This document shows, piece after piece, positions 44,802 to 55,145 of a DNA stretch of 64,000 bases; positions within the stretch are counted from its first letter, which is position 1; every line of letters starts with the position of its first letter. The position numbers and the translations under genes were made by a program. The notes below the pieces were generated by a model, which saw nothing but the letters and a program-made list of their open reading frames with translations, was not told where the DNA came from and did no database searches. The stretch is from the NCBI GenBank assembly GCA_021399435.1, contig JAJTUP010000016.1:1054001-1118000 (forward strand), given 5' to 3'. The stretch comes from Diaporthe sp. PMI_573. Taxonomy: Eukaryota > Ascomycota > Sordariomycetes > Diaporthales > Diaporthaceae.

Positions 44802-46380
44802 ATGCGCTTCACGTCTTTCCTGCCCGTGGCTGCTGCAGCCCTGATCTTCGGTGTGGCTTCGGCAGCAGATCCGGCGTGGGACGTGCCGCCTCCTTGTGCT
44901 GTAAGTGCCCAGCTGTGATCGTCACGGCCCTTCCCATCCCCCTGCCCTTCCGTGCGCCACCCGAGACAAGCGTGGTGATCTTGAGCTAATCGATTGTCGC
45001 CATCACCGTAGGTGAACTGCACCATGTCCGTGTTGGGAAGTGGCACCGCAACCACCTGCTCGCCAACCGATACTGCCTGTCTCTGCGCCGACGAAAGCTA
45101 CCAGGCGTCGGTTGCAAAATGTGTTGCGTCGACCTGCACAGTCAAGGAGAGCCTCGTCGCCAAGCGTCTGGGCCAGCGCCAGTGCGGTGTTCCGCCCCGG
45201 CCTCAGCAGAATGACGTTGCATCCTTGACCGTCCTCTTCACCATCACCTTCTTCCTGGTCATGGTACGGCTTACGGTCAAGTTTACCGGCCATTATGGCG
45301 GCTGGGGCATCGATGACTGGCTGATGCTCATGGCATTTGTAAGTCGGCGGCCCCCAAAATACTCATGCGGGAAACTAACGCTGTGACCTTATCAGTCCTT
45401 CTCCATTGCCCTCTACGGCGTGCACCTCTGGCGCATATATGCCCTAGGGCTCGGCAAAGATACGTGGGAGGTGCCTTTCGCCAACATCACCAGGATCTTG
45501 GTGGCCTTCTTCGCCAATGAGATGCTCTACGTCGTCCACATCTCGGCCACCAAGCTTTCGGTGTGCTTCTTCTTCATACGGATCTTCAATACATCGTCTG
45601 TCTTCCGCCGCATCACATACCCGGTCATCGGACTCAACATATTCATCGCGGTATTCTTCGTCGTCATCATCATCTTCCAGTGCGGCAATAAAGTCCACCT
45701 CGCCTGGACTGGCTGGGCTGCAGAGGAACCTGGCCGCTGTCTTGACATTTACAAGCTTGTCCTGGGAAATGGAATCATCAACCTTGTCATGGACGTCGTC
45801 ATCATCGGTCTCCCGATCTACGAAACATATCAGCTTCAGCTCTCCAGGAGCAAGAAGCTCGGTGTGACCGTCATGTTTGCGATGGGATTTGTGTACGTAC
45901 CTGTCCTTCTCATTTTGTCTTCCCGCATCACAGTCCTGGGATACTACTCTCAGTCATGTACTAAAGTACCCGTCCAGGCTCACCATCGTCGGAATCGTCC
46001 GCTGCGTCACCTTCTGGCGCACCCGCGCCATTGCAAACCCCACAATCAACCTCATGCCTCTCGCCTACTGGTCCTGTGCCGAGACTCTGGTCGCCATCAT
46101 GTGCGCGTGCCTACCCGATAGCCGCTTCTTCTTCTCGAAGCTCGTCCCAAAATTCTACAGGACTTTGTCCTCGTCAATTTACCACAAGTCATCCAACAGG
46201 GCCTCCAGCTCGCCGGGCTCATGGCGGACGCTGGACAACATCAACAGCTCAAAGGGGTCCTCTCAGAAGCCGATCCAGAGGCCCAACAAGGCGTCCCGCA
46301 AGAAGGAGGCGGACGAGGAGGAGATGACTGGCATCACTGTCACTAAGTCCACCGTCACGGCGTCAACGGTGTCTCTGTGA
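44802..46380 (+). CDS. CFEM-domain, PTH11-like GPCR
   Basis: Exons 44802-44900, 45012-45338, 45396-45892 and 45978-46380 give 441 residues. A signal peptide (MRFTSFLPVAAAALIFGVASA) is followed by a CFEM domain with eight Cys: PPPC, VNC, TTC, ACLC, AKC, STC and RQC. Seven hydrophobic helices follow (starting TVLFTITFFLVMVRLTVK, then ALYGVHLWRIYALGLG...), with YGGWGIDDWLML, SRLTIVGIVR-like and VRCVTFWRTRAIANP motifs typical of the fungal rhodopsin/PTH11 family. The C-tail of about 85 residues is Ser/Lys-rich and cytoplasmic. PTH11-class receptors sense surface or host cues and act upstream of cAMP/G-protein signalling in plant pathogens; a role in sensing is known for the family, the ligand is not. 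Confidence 0.92.
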
Positions 46381-47233
46381 GGCTTTGCGACAAGGAATGT
46401 GTGTCGGAAGGAGGAGCGAATGGACCGGGCTGTATCATTACAAGGTATAGAAAAGGTTAATGTGTGAATCAAGGTGTGACACCATTTATAGAGGAATGTT
46501 GCAGAACTTGAAAAGACTTAGCTAGGAGATAGGGATCTTTGCTGCCGGTTGCTCCGAGGTTCTTCGTGTCAATATATATTATTCTTATTCTTTGAAGTTG
46601 CAAACAGTCCCGGTTCTCGTCGATGACTATTGTCCCAAGGAAAGCGCTTCTCACTTACGTTGGCAGTGTCCCGGAACAAGCATGTGCTCAAGAAAATTGC
46701 TAGCCTGCACAGGTGTGCAACTTGCCAAGTTAGGAGATTTCTGACTGCACTCGCCTTCCACAAGGTCATCACTGTATAAAAGCCATATTTAGAGATACAG
46801 AAACATGTTTTCGTGTCCTTGGCGGAATAAGCCACAGCTTTGCGCAACAGAAATGATGCCTGTCGGATTTCAGTCAAGAAGGCCGTGCCGTCGTACCTCG
46901 AACCGTCGTCGGGATTGTGTATTTCCAACATTTATCTCCGGGCCTGGGTGCTCACTCTAGCCCCGCCAAGCAGCCGTAATCCGAAGTCCGGCCCCAACTG
47001 ACAGCCCTAAGGCTGATGACTGACGCGTTAAGCCCTGAGCGATTCAATCGATGTAGTAAGCATGCTGGCTCAGCCCAATTAAGGGTATCTGGAATTTGTA
47101 TAAATGCCTGGGAAGCACAAGAAACATCAAGATGGTTGAAGCAAGGCATTTCCACAACTCATAAACGCACTATAACCTCCCATCGTTCTTCAAGTATTCA
47201 TAATTCATAATCTTCCGACGCATAGTTGCAATC
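46381..47233. other. Intergenic region
   Basis: 853 bases; contains the 3' flank of the receptor gene and the promoter of the dehydrogenase gene. No gene supported. Confidence 0.5.
47099..47105 (+). promoter_or_regulatory. TATA box of the short-chain dehydrogenase gene
   Basis: TATAAAT lies 129 bases upstream of the ATG at 47234, a plausible spacing for a fungal TATA element with a leader. Confidence 0.45.
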
Positions 47234-48385
47234 ATGGTTGGCATCCGTGATGTATTCCCACCGAAACCAAGCTTCACAGAGCAGAACCTTGGGAGCCAGG
47301 CCGGGAAGGTAGAAGATTACAATCTCTTTCCTTTGAAAAAATACTGAGCTGACAATTATCAGGTATTTATTATTACTGGCGCAAACTCAGGTGTTGGCTT
47401 CGAGTTGGCCAAGCTGCTCTACCAAAAGAACGGCACCGTCTACATTGCCGCCCGATCGGAAAGCAAGATCAAAGCCGCCATCGAGAGCATAAAGCAGGAG
47501 TTCCCCTCCAGCACCGGCCGCCTCGACAGCATCGTGGTCGACCTGTCCGACCTGCGCACGATCAGCCCCGCGGCCCAGGACTTCTTAACCAGAGAAGACA
47601 GGCTCGACGTGCTCTTCCACAACGCCGGCGTGATGCTGACGTCCAACGACGCCAAGAGCCCTCAGGGCCACGAGCTGCGCATGGCCACCAACTGCCTGGG
47701 CCCGCAGCTGCTGACGGACTTCTTGGCGCCGCTGCTGGTCCGGACTGCCCGGGCTCAACCGTCTCAGAAGGACTCCGTTAGGGTCGTGTGGGTGTCGTCG
47801 ATGGTCAATGCAAATGGGCCTAAGGGTGGCATCATCTGGGATGAGGCGCTGAATAAGCCCAAGCTCCTGTCCGGTGGCATGGACCAGTACATGCAGACCA
47901 AGGTTGGGGACGTGTTCTTGGCTCATGAGTGGGGTGAGCGTCTTGCTGGTGATGGGATTGTGAGCGTGGTGAGTTTAAACTGCCTCTGCTCCTCTTGGCC
48001 TGGATTTGTACAGGGCAATTCTGACCAAGCTGTAGAGTTTGCATCCGGGCCTCATGAGGACTGAACTTCAGCGTGACAACAAGGCAATGCAGACCATGAT
48101 GGTAAGTACAACATGTCTGTGTTTCATAAAACCCGACTAACGGTTGTTCAGGGGATCATATTCAAGCCGGCCAAGTTTGGCGCCTACACTGAGCTGTTTG
48201 CGGGTTTCTCGCCGGACGTCACGGTGCAGAAGAATGGGTCCTTCCTGATTCCGTGGGGACGCTTCAGCTCTCTTCGGGACGACATTGCTGCAGGGACCAA
48301 GACGAAAGAGCAGAATGGAACGGGACTTTCGAAAGTATTTTGGGACTATTGCGAGTCTGAAGTTGGGTCGTTCAAGCAATCTTAA
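47234..48385 (+). CDS. Short-chain dehydrogenase/reductase (SDR)
   Basis: Exons 47234-47308, 47363-47968, 48036-48101 and 48152-48385, all phase 0, give 326 residues. The Rossmann entry VFIITGANSGVGFELAK contains the cofactor motif TGxxxGxG; FHNAGVM is the NAG motif; the catalytic Ser lies in VVWVSSMV (about 170) and the Tyr/Lys pair in QYMQTK (Tyr201, Lys205). SLHPGLMRTEL is the usual PG motif after the active site, formed by the third exon. The Arg at IAARS after beta-2 favours NADP(H). Members of this WW-oxidoreductase/retinol-dehydrogenase-like branch reduce carbonyls or oxidise alcohols. The substrate is unknown. It is cytosolic by sequence. A remnant of an alpha/beta hydrolase lies just downstream on the other strand. 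Confidence 0.9.
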
Positions 48386-48561
48386 ATACCAGGAAGAGGA
48401 AGGTAGTCAACCTTCACAGATTTTGTAATAATTTGTGATATAGAGTCAGCATCCGAATCAAGCGCATTGGCAATTCCTACGTCTGAATATGTAGTCAGTC
48501 CCCAAAACATTGATGTACGTAGGCACAACATATTTCTATACAAACATGAGGGGCCTCCTTG

Positions 48562-48945
48562 CTATTGCAACCCGTCCATTTCCAAGTCACCCCATGCAAA
48601 ATCCCCCCGCATTGTCTGGCAAGCCACCCGCGGTGTTAGTCTTCTCGGGGACATCCACACACCCTGTTCCTTATTCATTGCCCTCTGCAGTCTTGACCAG
48701 AGCATCTGCTCACTCGCCCGGGATTCTAGCAAATGCGGAATGCCCCTCTTAAAGCCAAGGCCAGCGCTCAACTGATGCTGAAGAGAAGTGGGGAAAGCTC
48801 GGTCATTTTCACATACGACGTAGGTGTTTGGGATGGAGACGTTGGGCATAGCAAAGTCGATCGGTTGTGTCACAGCCGCGTAAGACTGGGCTACAAGTAG
48901 TTCGTGGAATTCCTGAGCCTTCTCATGCGGTAGTTTGCTTTGCAT
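48562..48945 (-). pseudogene. Alpha/beta hydrolase remnant (C-terminal fragment)
   Basis: The frame reads KAQEFHELLVAQSYAAVTQP, then a stretch ending NTYVVCENDRAFP, which closely resembles the C-terminal third of alpha/beta-hydrolase_6 type esterases, including the Asp of the triad in ENDRAFP. The His-bearing end is not recognisable: after LSAGLGF the sequence is unlike the family. The N-terminal two thirds, with the nucleophile elbow, are absent upstream (48946-49230 shows nothing similar). I treat this as a decayed fragment, although a very short or spliced gene cannot be excluded. Confidence 0.5.
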
Positions 48946-49655
48946 GTCGTCTTTGGGCCTTTCTTTAACAGTGAGTTGCTTCTATAGTTGACGGAACTAA
49001 TTGCAACGGGGATTGGAGGTAAGCCGTGGTTACTGTGCCCTCCATCAGATTGTGCCGATCATGCATCCCGTCAATAGGGGCTGGATTCTCGCAGTAATCT
49101 TGGTAACGGGAAACAGAAAGCCAGCAGAAAGCCAGCACCCTATAGAGGGCCAGCAGCCTACAGTGGATCAGCGAGCGGGAAGATCCCATCTTTTGTGGAT
49201 ATTTGAGATTTCGAAGAACAGACTTCAAGAACTATATCGCCCGACATCGTTTTATATCCCAATATTGAGCAGCATGTTGGCCCTGGCTGTGCTTGATTGT
49301 TACCTTCCAGCTGTTTATCCTTGTGGCCCCTTGCGTCCTTAAGAACATGGATCGGATAAAACCCTGTCCCCAGCTGTGGAAGGATAGTCTTGAAGGTGAG
49401 CTCTGGTGGTTCTCGGGTTTACAGACGTTGTGAATGGATAGTGTTGAACCTGGACGTGCCTCATTATGAGCGCAAAGGTGGTGTAATAGCCCTGGAGGAG
49501 GGGGTCCTGCCTCAATAGATTTCACAGTTCACCTTACGCGCTCGGTACAGAGCAAACCAGGCTGTCATCCAATTATTTGACCTCTCAGGGCTACCTCGAT
49601 TCTCAGAACCCTTCCATTTAGTGACAAGCTTCCATCCTACATCAAGCAAGCTCAG
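48946..49655. other. Intergenic region
   Basis: About 700 bases upstream of tRNA-Asp with no supportable gene. A minor local repeat (agaaagccagc twice) occurs near 49110-49135. Confidence 0.45.
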
Positions 49656-49742
49656 TCCTGCGTAGTGTAGGGGTCAGCACACCAGCTTGTCACCTAGAAG
49701 ATGCCTTCGCTGGTAACCCCGGTTCGAATCCGGGCGTGGGAG
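49656..49742 (+). tRNA. tRNA-Asp (GTC) with 15-nt intron
   Basis: Folded by hand: acceptor stem TCCTGCG/CGTGGGA (two G-U pairs), D-arm GTGT...ACAC, anticodon stem CCAGC/GCTGG with loop TTGTCA..C (anticodon GTC), a 15-nt intron after position 37, a 4-nt variable loop, and T-arm CCCGG-TTCGAAT-CCGGG. Discriminator base G. A T-run (tcctttttg) follows as RNA polymerase III terminator. Mature length 72 nt. Confidence 0.92.
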
Positions 49743-49744
49743 TC

Positions 49745-49750
49745 CTTTTT
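49745..49750 (+). terminator. RNA polymerase III terminator of tRNA-Asp
   Basis: A five-T run within cctttttg immediately follows the tRNA, the usual Pol III stop signal. Confidence 0.7.
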
Positions 49751-50029
49751 GCTCCCTTTCACCTAAGGGAAGTCAGCTTGAGAGGTCTATTACTGAGATG
49801 TGAGTGCATGTTAGCTGCTCGAAAGGGGGAATCTCGTGTGGGTCTGGTCATAGAGCTGTGGCTGAGCGTTCCAGGCAGCAGACAGTTCACGGCACAGCAG
49901 TCAGTGCATGGTGACTGGTCCCAGGCAGCCGCAGAGACATTACTGTAAATCAGTCGTGTCTGCAGTTCTTTGCAGTAAAGTCGTGACCACTCAACGCGTG
50001 AGTCACCCCGTAAATGCGATCGATCCGTC

Positions 50030-50674
50030 ATGGCCGACACACAAAACCACACCTGCGAATCGGCGTCATCGACCACAGCAGTTGACTCTGGAATGGCTGG
50101 GATTTTCCTCCTCTGCTATCTGCCGTCGCCATTATTCCACTCGCATTGGGCTGTTTTCGTCCCCGAACAAGCAAGGCCGAAGTGTGGCACTGTCCTTAAC
50201 GTTCGAGGCGATCCTCTCAACGGCTTCGTGCATGAGTTCGAGAGGGGATACATCCCCAGCGAGGACCCAGAGAAGCCACCGGCAGTGCTGAAGTTGGGGA
50301 CAATAGCAATCAGTCTCATCCAATCTCAGAAGACTGCACCAGATGGCAAGGATAAGACAGCATGTAATCAGTTGGAACGGCTGGCGCTCTCGATCGACGC
50401 GCCTGGACGAAGCCTTGGTCGAGGAGCCTCGAGAGATGTAAGTTGGATTTCTATTTCGATTCCGATAGCTTCAGAAAGCTCAGGCTATTGGATTCTCGTC
50501 TTGCGTGACTTGGAATGAATCTTGCTGATCCGATTGCCCGCCGGACAGGGCCGCGTGCGTGTGGAAATTCGTGACTGCCAGTGGTGGGTTCGTCAGTTGG
50601 TGTCATCCATGATCGAACAAAACATAATCTCTAGAGACGCTCAGCGTGTTCTAGACCAAGCGCCTCAGCACTGA
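50030..50674 (+). CDS. Small uncharacterised fungal protein
   Basis: Exons 50030-50437 and 50549-50674 (intron GTAAGT...GGACAG with a GCTGATC branch-like site, phase 0) give 177 residues. The core HSHWAVFVPE...GTVLNVRGDPLNGF looks like the conserved 'HWAxFxP...G-x-VxGDPLxGF' block of a family of small ascomycete proteins of unknown function. The C-terminal exon encodes CQWWVRQLVSSMIEQNII, an amphipathic helix with conserved Trp. No signal peptide or membrane helix. The agreement in phase and the protein-like second exon support a real gene; I do not assign a function. Confidence 0.72.
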
Positions 50675-51352
50675 ATCATGACGGGGTTAAATCTTATTTT
50701 AGTTGACAGCAGCGGTGCGTACCCCGGGCTGTAGCATGCACATCGGCCCGGGCCTTGGGAGACACTGGCGTCAGCGGCCGAAATGTGCTGCTGGTCATCG
50801 GCGATCTGTGTATGACCGGATGTCGTCAGGCTCGAAGGCCAGTGACTAGGGTGGTCAGGCTCGGCGTCGGGCAGATGGTCTGGATGGGTACGGAGTATGT
50901 GTCTAGGCCGGGCGCGGTGAAACGTCATGTTGTCAACCAGGAATATCCCAGCAATCGGCCTTCGACCTCGGTGAGAAGCTCAAATCACGCAACGAAAAAC
51001 ACAGACCCGAAGCGTAGTGGTTGGGCATCACGCAGTGCCGAGGGACCCAACTTCGATATCGGACCAGTGTCGGCCTTTGTCGACCGCAATACATTTTGTG
51101 TTTGCTCTGCGGAAGTGAATTCTAATGATAATTGAGCCTATGACATTATCGCTCAGAGTCCTTGGCACGTCGCCCGACTCAACGTCTAGAAGAACCCAAA
51201 ACTTCTCCGTGTACGGATTTAGATCGTCCGTTCGCGTGTTTTGACAATTTCCCTCAAATCTCAGCGTCGTGACTCTACTCCCTTCTCCCGTAACAACACA
51301 TCCGACCAGATTCAGCTACCTCTATGAAGTCACCTGAGATGCTTCCAGCGCA
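50675..51352. other. Intergenic region
   Basis: 680 bases. A 126-codon open frame at 50755-51135 (plus) has no motif or intron support and is not called. Confidence 0.45.
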
Positions 51353-52990
51353 ATGCCGCTGCTGGTACCGGATAAAGTCAATATGAATTACGCAAACATG
51401 ATTGAGGAGGCAAGCCTCAAAGTGAGTTGCCGGACAGGCGGGAGAGGGTGCCAAAATGGGCGCATTATGGGCATGTCCGAAGTCGCTGACCATGCTAGAA
51501 AACTTTTATTGTAGCAACACTTGTTTCCACGCTCGTTGGAACATTTGCAGCCTCCCACAATCTTTACGAGAGGTTGAGTGGAGGACAGAAGAAGAAGGAT
51601 GAGGGCCAGGACGACCAAATCAAGAAGCTGAAAGGGGAGATCGAGCAGATGAAAGGCGCCGGGAAGAGCGACCAGAAGAAGCCAGACGAACTCGGGAGAA
51701 ATCTGAACACCTCAGGGCCGGTGATTAAACAGGAGTATGACGTCGGCTATGACAGGCTCGGCCGGCGGTTTGCGGTGGGCGACAGTAAGTGACAGCGCTG
51801 ATCTCTTTTGCGGCCGTGAACCCAATCTACGGTGTTGAATGAAACACTGCCATCTCAATGCAACCAAGACTGGATGAACCTCACACTACACATGGTCAGG
51901 CTAACGACTTTACAGTGATCACAGAGAACGAGCTGCAGAAGCAGATCATTCTGCTTCAGCAAACCGTGAGTAAGTGACGTACGAAACAATGTCCCCATGC
52001 CGAGTCTGGGCATCATGGGAGGGGGACCAGATCAAGGCTTCCGGGATCTAACTCGAAGTCTCTCGGCTCTGAACCCACCATGACTTCTTCTTCAGATATA
52101 GAAGAACGACTATTGACAAATATGTAGTTGGTGTCCTCGAGGACGCACTTTATAGCGGTCGACAGATCGACCGCGCCGGCGTTGACAGGCTTGTGTATGC
52201 CTCCAGAGCAGCACGAAATGGGTCCCTCGACGCATTGCAGGGCCAGTATCAGAGGTTATTACAGTCTGCGCCACCTCCGCGAGTCCCAGCGATCGCAGAA
52301 GTGATCGAGCTGAGCTCCCGCGGATCGTCGCCTCGGCGTCCCCCTCCCCCGAGAGCTCTGTTACCACCGCTGAGATCAAAAACACTGGCGCCGCCCCCGC
52401 CGTCGCCGGCACGCTCGTCATCGAAGATGAGAAACGCAAAAGACTTCTTCTGCCGGTACAGCATCGACCTGCAGCACTCGTCCAGGATGCCACTGGCCCG
52501 CTCCTTCGACCCGGGGCGAGAGAGCCTGTGCCCGGCGTGCAAGCTCCGGATACCGGTTGACGCGGACGACATGTGGGATGTCGACTTCCACATCAAAGGC
52601 AAACTGCCGCCGGCCCCGGCGCACCCGCGCGCGCCGAGCCCCGGACCGTCGAGGTCATCGAGATCGCCTCCCGAAAAGAAGAAAGAAAAGCAGTCGCCAC
52701 CGGAGAACGGGGACACGGCGGCGTCAAGGGGCCGCAGCAGGACGGGCAAGGAGGTGGTGGCGGTCACGCAGCAGTCGGGCAAGAAGCTCACATTCCGAAT
52801 TCCTGCGAGGTTTGTGGTCAAGTGCCACACGCCACTGGGGGAATACGCGTGTGGGCTCTGCGCCGGACCACGTAGGGATTCTGGGGTGATTGTCTTGTGC
52901 GAGACGCCTGAGGACCTGGTGGATCATATAGCGAAGGAGCATAAGACTGCTGATATTGAGAAGGATGTCGACATCATCGCGGATTCTTGA
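51353..52990 (+). CDS. Membrane-anchored coiled-coil protein with zinc-finger-like C-terminus
   Basis: Exons 51353-51421, 51499-51784, 51916-51969 and 52128-52990 give 423 residues. Three introns, one exon only 54 nt; the splice ATGTAG|TT rebuilds LLQQTV|IGVLEDALYSGR, the expected continuous helix. Residues about 20-45 (KTFIVATLVSTLVGTFAASH) form one transmembrane helix. A Lys/Glu/Gln coiled coil (about 55-85) and helical segments (LQKQIILLQQTV, SLDALQGQYQRLLQ) follow. A Pro/Ser/Arg-rich linker leads to two Cys-pair motifs: CPACKLRIPVDADDMWD and ACGLC...LVDHIAKEH, the latter spaced like a C2H2 finger. It resembles a widespread but uncharacterised filamentous-fungal protein family. Role unknown. 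Confidence 0.78.
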
Positions 52991-53282
52991 GCGTGAGAGA
53001 TAAGATGTATAATCAGACAAGACAACCGGTAACCCATCTGTTACCCTGGAGCTCATTGTGAGCTCAAGAAAGATATTGGTGTATAGAGTAGAGTCGGCAT
53101 CGACAAAGCTCCTGAGAAAGCAGGTCAATATAAATGTAGAACAAAAGAGGTCCAGCCCAACACTGGGGTACTCTCAGCATGAAACAAATTGGCTGCAGCC
53201 CTGTCCACTATACTCTCGTAGGCGGCTACAAATGGATGTGCAAAAATGTTAAAAGTGAAGGTGAATCATCACCAGATTGTAT
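52991..53282. other. Intergenic region
   Basis: Short gap between the zinc-finger-like gene and tRNA-Arg. Nothing else seen. Confidence 0.5.
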
Positions 53283-53381
53283 TGACCTGTGCAGGGGTCG
53301 AACCTGCAATCTCCTGATTCCGGATTCTCATGAGAAGATCACGAGTCGTAGTCAGACGCCTTGCCATTGGGCCAACAGGCC
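53283..53381 (-). tRNA. tRNA-Arg (ACG) with 27-nt intron
   Basis: Minus strand. Acceptor GGCCTGT/ACAGGTC (one G-U), a D-arm of GCC...GGC around CAATGGCAA, anticodon stem TCTGA/TCAGG, loop CTACGA..A with anticodon ACG, a 27-nt intron after position 37, variable loop AGATT, and T-arm GCAGG-TTCGACC-CCTGC. Discriminator A. The body matches yeast tRNA-Arg(ACG) in many positions (GGCCCAATGG, GGCGTCTG). Mature length 72 nt. Confidence 0.92.
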
Positions 53382-54379
53382 TTGTTGGAAACGTGCTCTG
53401 AATTGAGATTGATGTTTGACAGTAGAATCATGACGGGAGGCTGGGCCGGGATTCCGGAGAGTTTGGTGTGGAGACCTGAGCATCAGAAATTTCAATGGCG
53501 CTCTCCTTGGGGGCAGTGATGTCAGGATAGGCTGAAGTGTCCGGAAGTACTGTCCGAAATTGCCCGGCAGGGCTGGAACAGAGCATTGAAGTGTGGTAGT
53601 GTATCATCAGATTTTAATTGCTGTGCGGCGAAGTTCGGGCAAGACGTCGAATTGCTGATAGTGGGATAACCCCGTTCTCTAGCGCTTGGAAAGCAACACA
53701 CTGTAGGTCCTGAGCGCTGTCGGTCTTATAATCGACTCACAACCTACGTTGGGGCCTCTGTCCCCATATTTATGGAATGTCCGAGGGGGATGGAGCATGA
53801 CATTCGTCGACGCGTGCAGTGACTGCCGAGGCTCACTCCGCATCACGCAGATGCAACCACTACTGCATTTGGCTCCGGGGGAAATTGCCCCCTTGCATCT
53901 CAAATAGGGTGGACTAAGGTCTTTCAACGTCCGTCCTGCATCCCACACTTATTCGCATTGGCAGCACTTTCCAAGCCATGAGTATCATCGAGCATAGCCT
54001 GCTGTTGACTACTTATCGACCAGATGCTAAGGCTTGCGGGCGTCAAGTAGATTAAAACGGAGCATGACGGCCCGGCCTTGGTGGAGCGGCCTGGATTTTC
54101 CGTCCAGTCGGCCACTGTAGATCTTTTACAGAAATATTTCTCTTTTCAGATTGATCAGACCAAGTCCACCTTCGGCTTCCAAGTGACCTGAATGAGCCCT
54201 TGGCCTTTCCGCAGAGCCGGCCTTGGAGAATTATGAGATTAAGAGCAAAAATGTCGTATATAAGTCACTGGATTCCTGTAAGGGCATGTTTGCCTCGGAA
54301 AACCATGCTATCATAGTACACTGTCTTTAAACTGCTTGGCAACTGCAAGTAACAACCGGAAATCTTGATAGTTGCGAAA
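53382..54379. other. Intergenic region with LPMO promoter
   Basis: 1 kb with no supportable gene; the right end is the promoter and leader of the AA9 gene. A tRNA-like block around 54070-54115 was examined and dismissed. Confidence 0.5.
54257..54263 (+). promoter_or_regulatory. TATA box of the AA9 monooxygenase gene
   Basis: TATATAA lies 117 bases upstream of the ATG at 54380, consistent with a strongly inducible secreted-enzyme promoter. Confidence 0.6.
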
Positions 54380-55145
54380 ATGTATCTTCCTGTTGTTCTG
54401 GTCTCCACGCTGGCAGCAGTAGCCACTGCTCACCAGAACATCCACCAGTTCTGGGTCAACGGCGTCTCCCCCGGCTACGAGATCGGAATCCGCAAAGCCC
54501 CGAGCAACAGCCCCGTCACGGACGTGACCAGCAACGACATCACATGCAACGTCAATGGCAACAAGGTCCCCTCGGGTGTGACGACCATCGCGGCGAAGGC
54601 CGGAGATACTATCAAGGTCCAGTGGGACTCGTCCACGCATCCTGGCCCCATCACGCACATGCTGTTTGGGCCCGTCGCCGATGCCTCTCAGGCGACCGGG
54701 GTGGGCTCGTGGGTCAAGGTTGACGAGCAAGACTACGTCAGCGGGAAGTGGGCGAACGAGATCATGATGGCGGCGAACATGACGCACGAGTTCAAGCTGC
54801 CAGCCAAGCTCGCAAGTGGTGATTACTTGGTATGCGTCCCTCCCGGAGCCTGGCCTGGCCGCTGGCCCTCGAGAGGTATCAATTCTGACTGGCTGACTTG
54901 TAATTATACAGCTCCGCAGCGAGATGCTGGCGCTCCACGGCGCACAGACGCAGGGCGGCGCTCAGTTTTACATTGGCTGCATGCAACTCCGCGTCACTGG
55001 AAGCTCGGCGACCTGCAGCCCCAAGATCACCCTCCCTGGCGCTTACAAGGCTGCCGATAGCAATATCTACATTCCCAACTTCTACAATGGCTTCGACCCG
55101 ACGACGTACAAGGCCCCGGGAGGCGCGGTTGCGACATGCTCATGA
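54380..55145 (+). CDS. Secreted AA9 lytic polysaccharide monooxygenase
   Basis: Exons 54380-54829 and 54912-55145 (intron GTATGC...ATACAG, phase 0) give 227 residues. The 17-residue signal peptide ends ...VATA, so the mature chain begins with His18 (HQNIHQFWVNG), the N-terminal half of the copper histidine brace. The second brace His is in GPITHMLFG (His93). The conserved second-sphere residues are ALH (His159), Gln168 and Tyr170 (AQFYIGC). The axial Tyr, Gln and His pattern is diagnostic of AA9. It oxidatively cleaves cellulose or hemicellulose with copper and peroxide. No carbohydrate-binding module or linker follows, so it is a single-domain form. Cys pairs (TCNVNG, IGC, ATCSPK, ATCS) support extracellular folding. 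The upstream TATA box is well placed. Confidence 0.95.

Noticed and set aside
50755..51135. 126-codon plus-strand frame
   Set aside because: No family resemblance, no splice support, and ordinary non-coding composition.
52249..52830. 193-codon minus-strand frame opposite the zinc-motif gene
   Set aside because: Antisense of Pro/Arg/Ser-rich linker; Gly/Asp/Leu-rich with no domain.
54065..54118. GC-rich hairpin-like block resembling a tRNA D-arm and anticodon arm
   Set aside because: No T-arm (no GGTTCNA box) and no matching acceptor stem.
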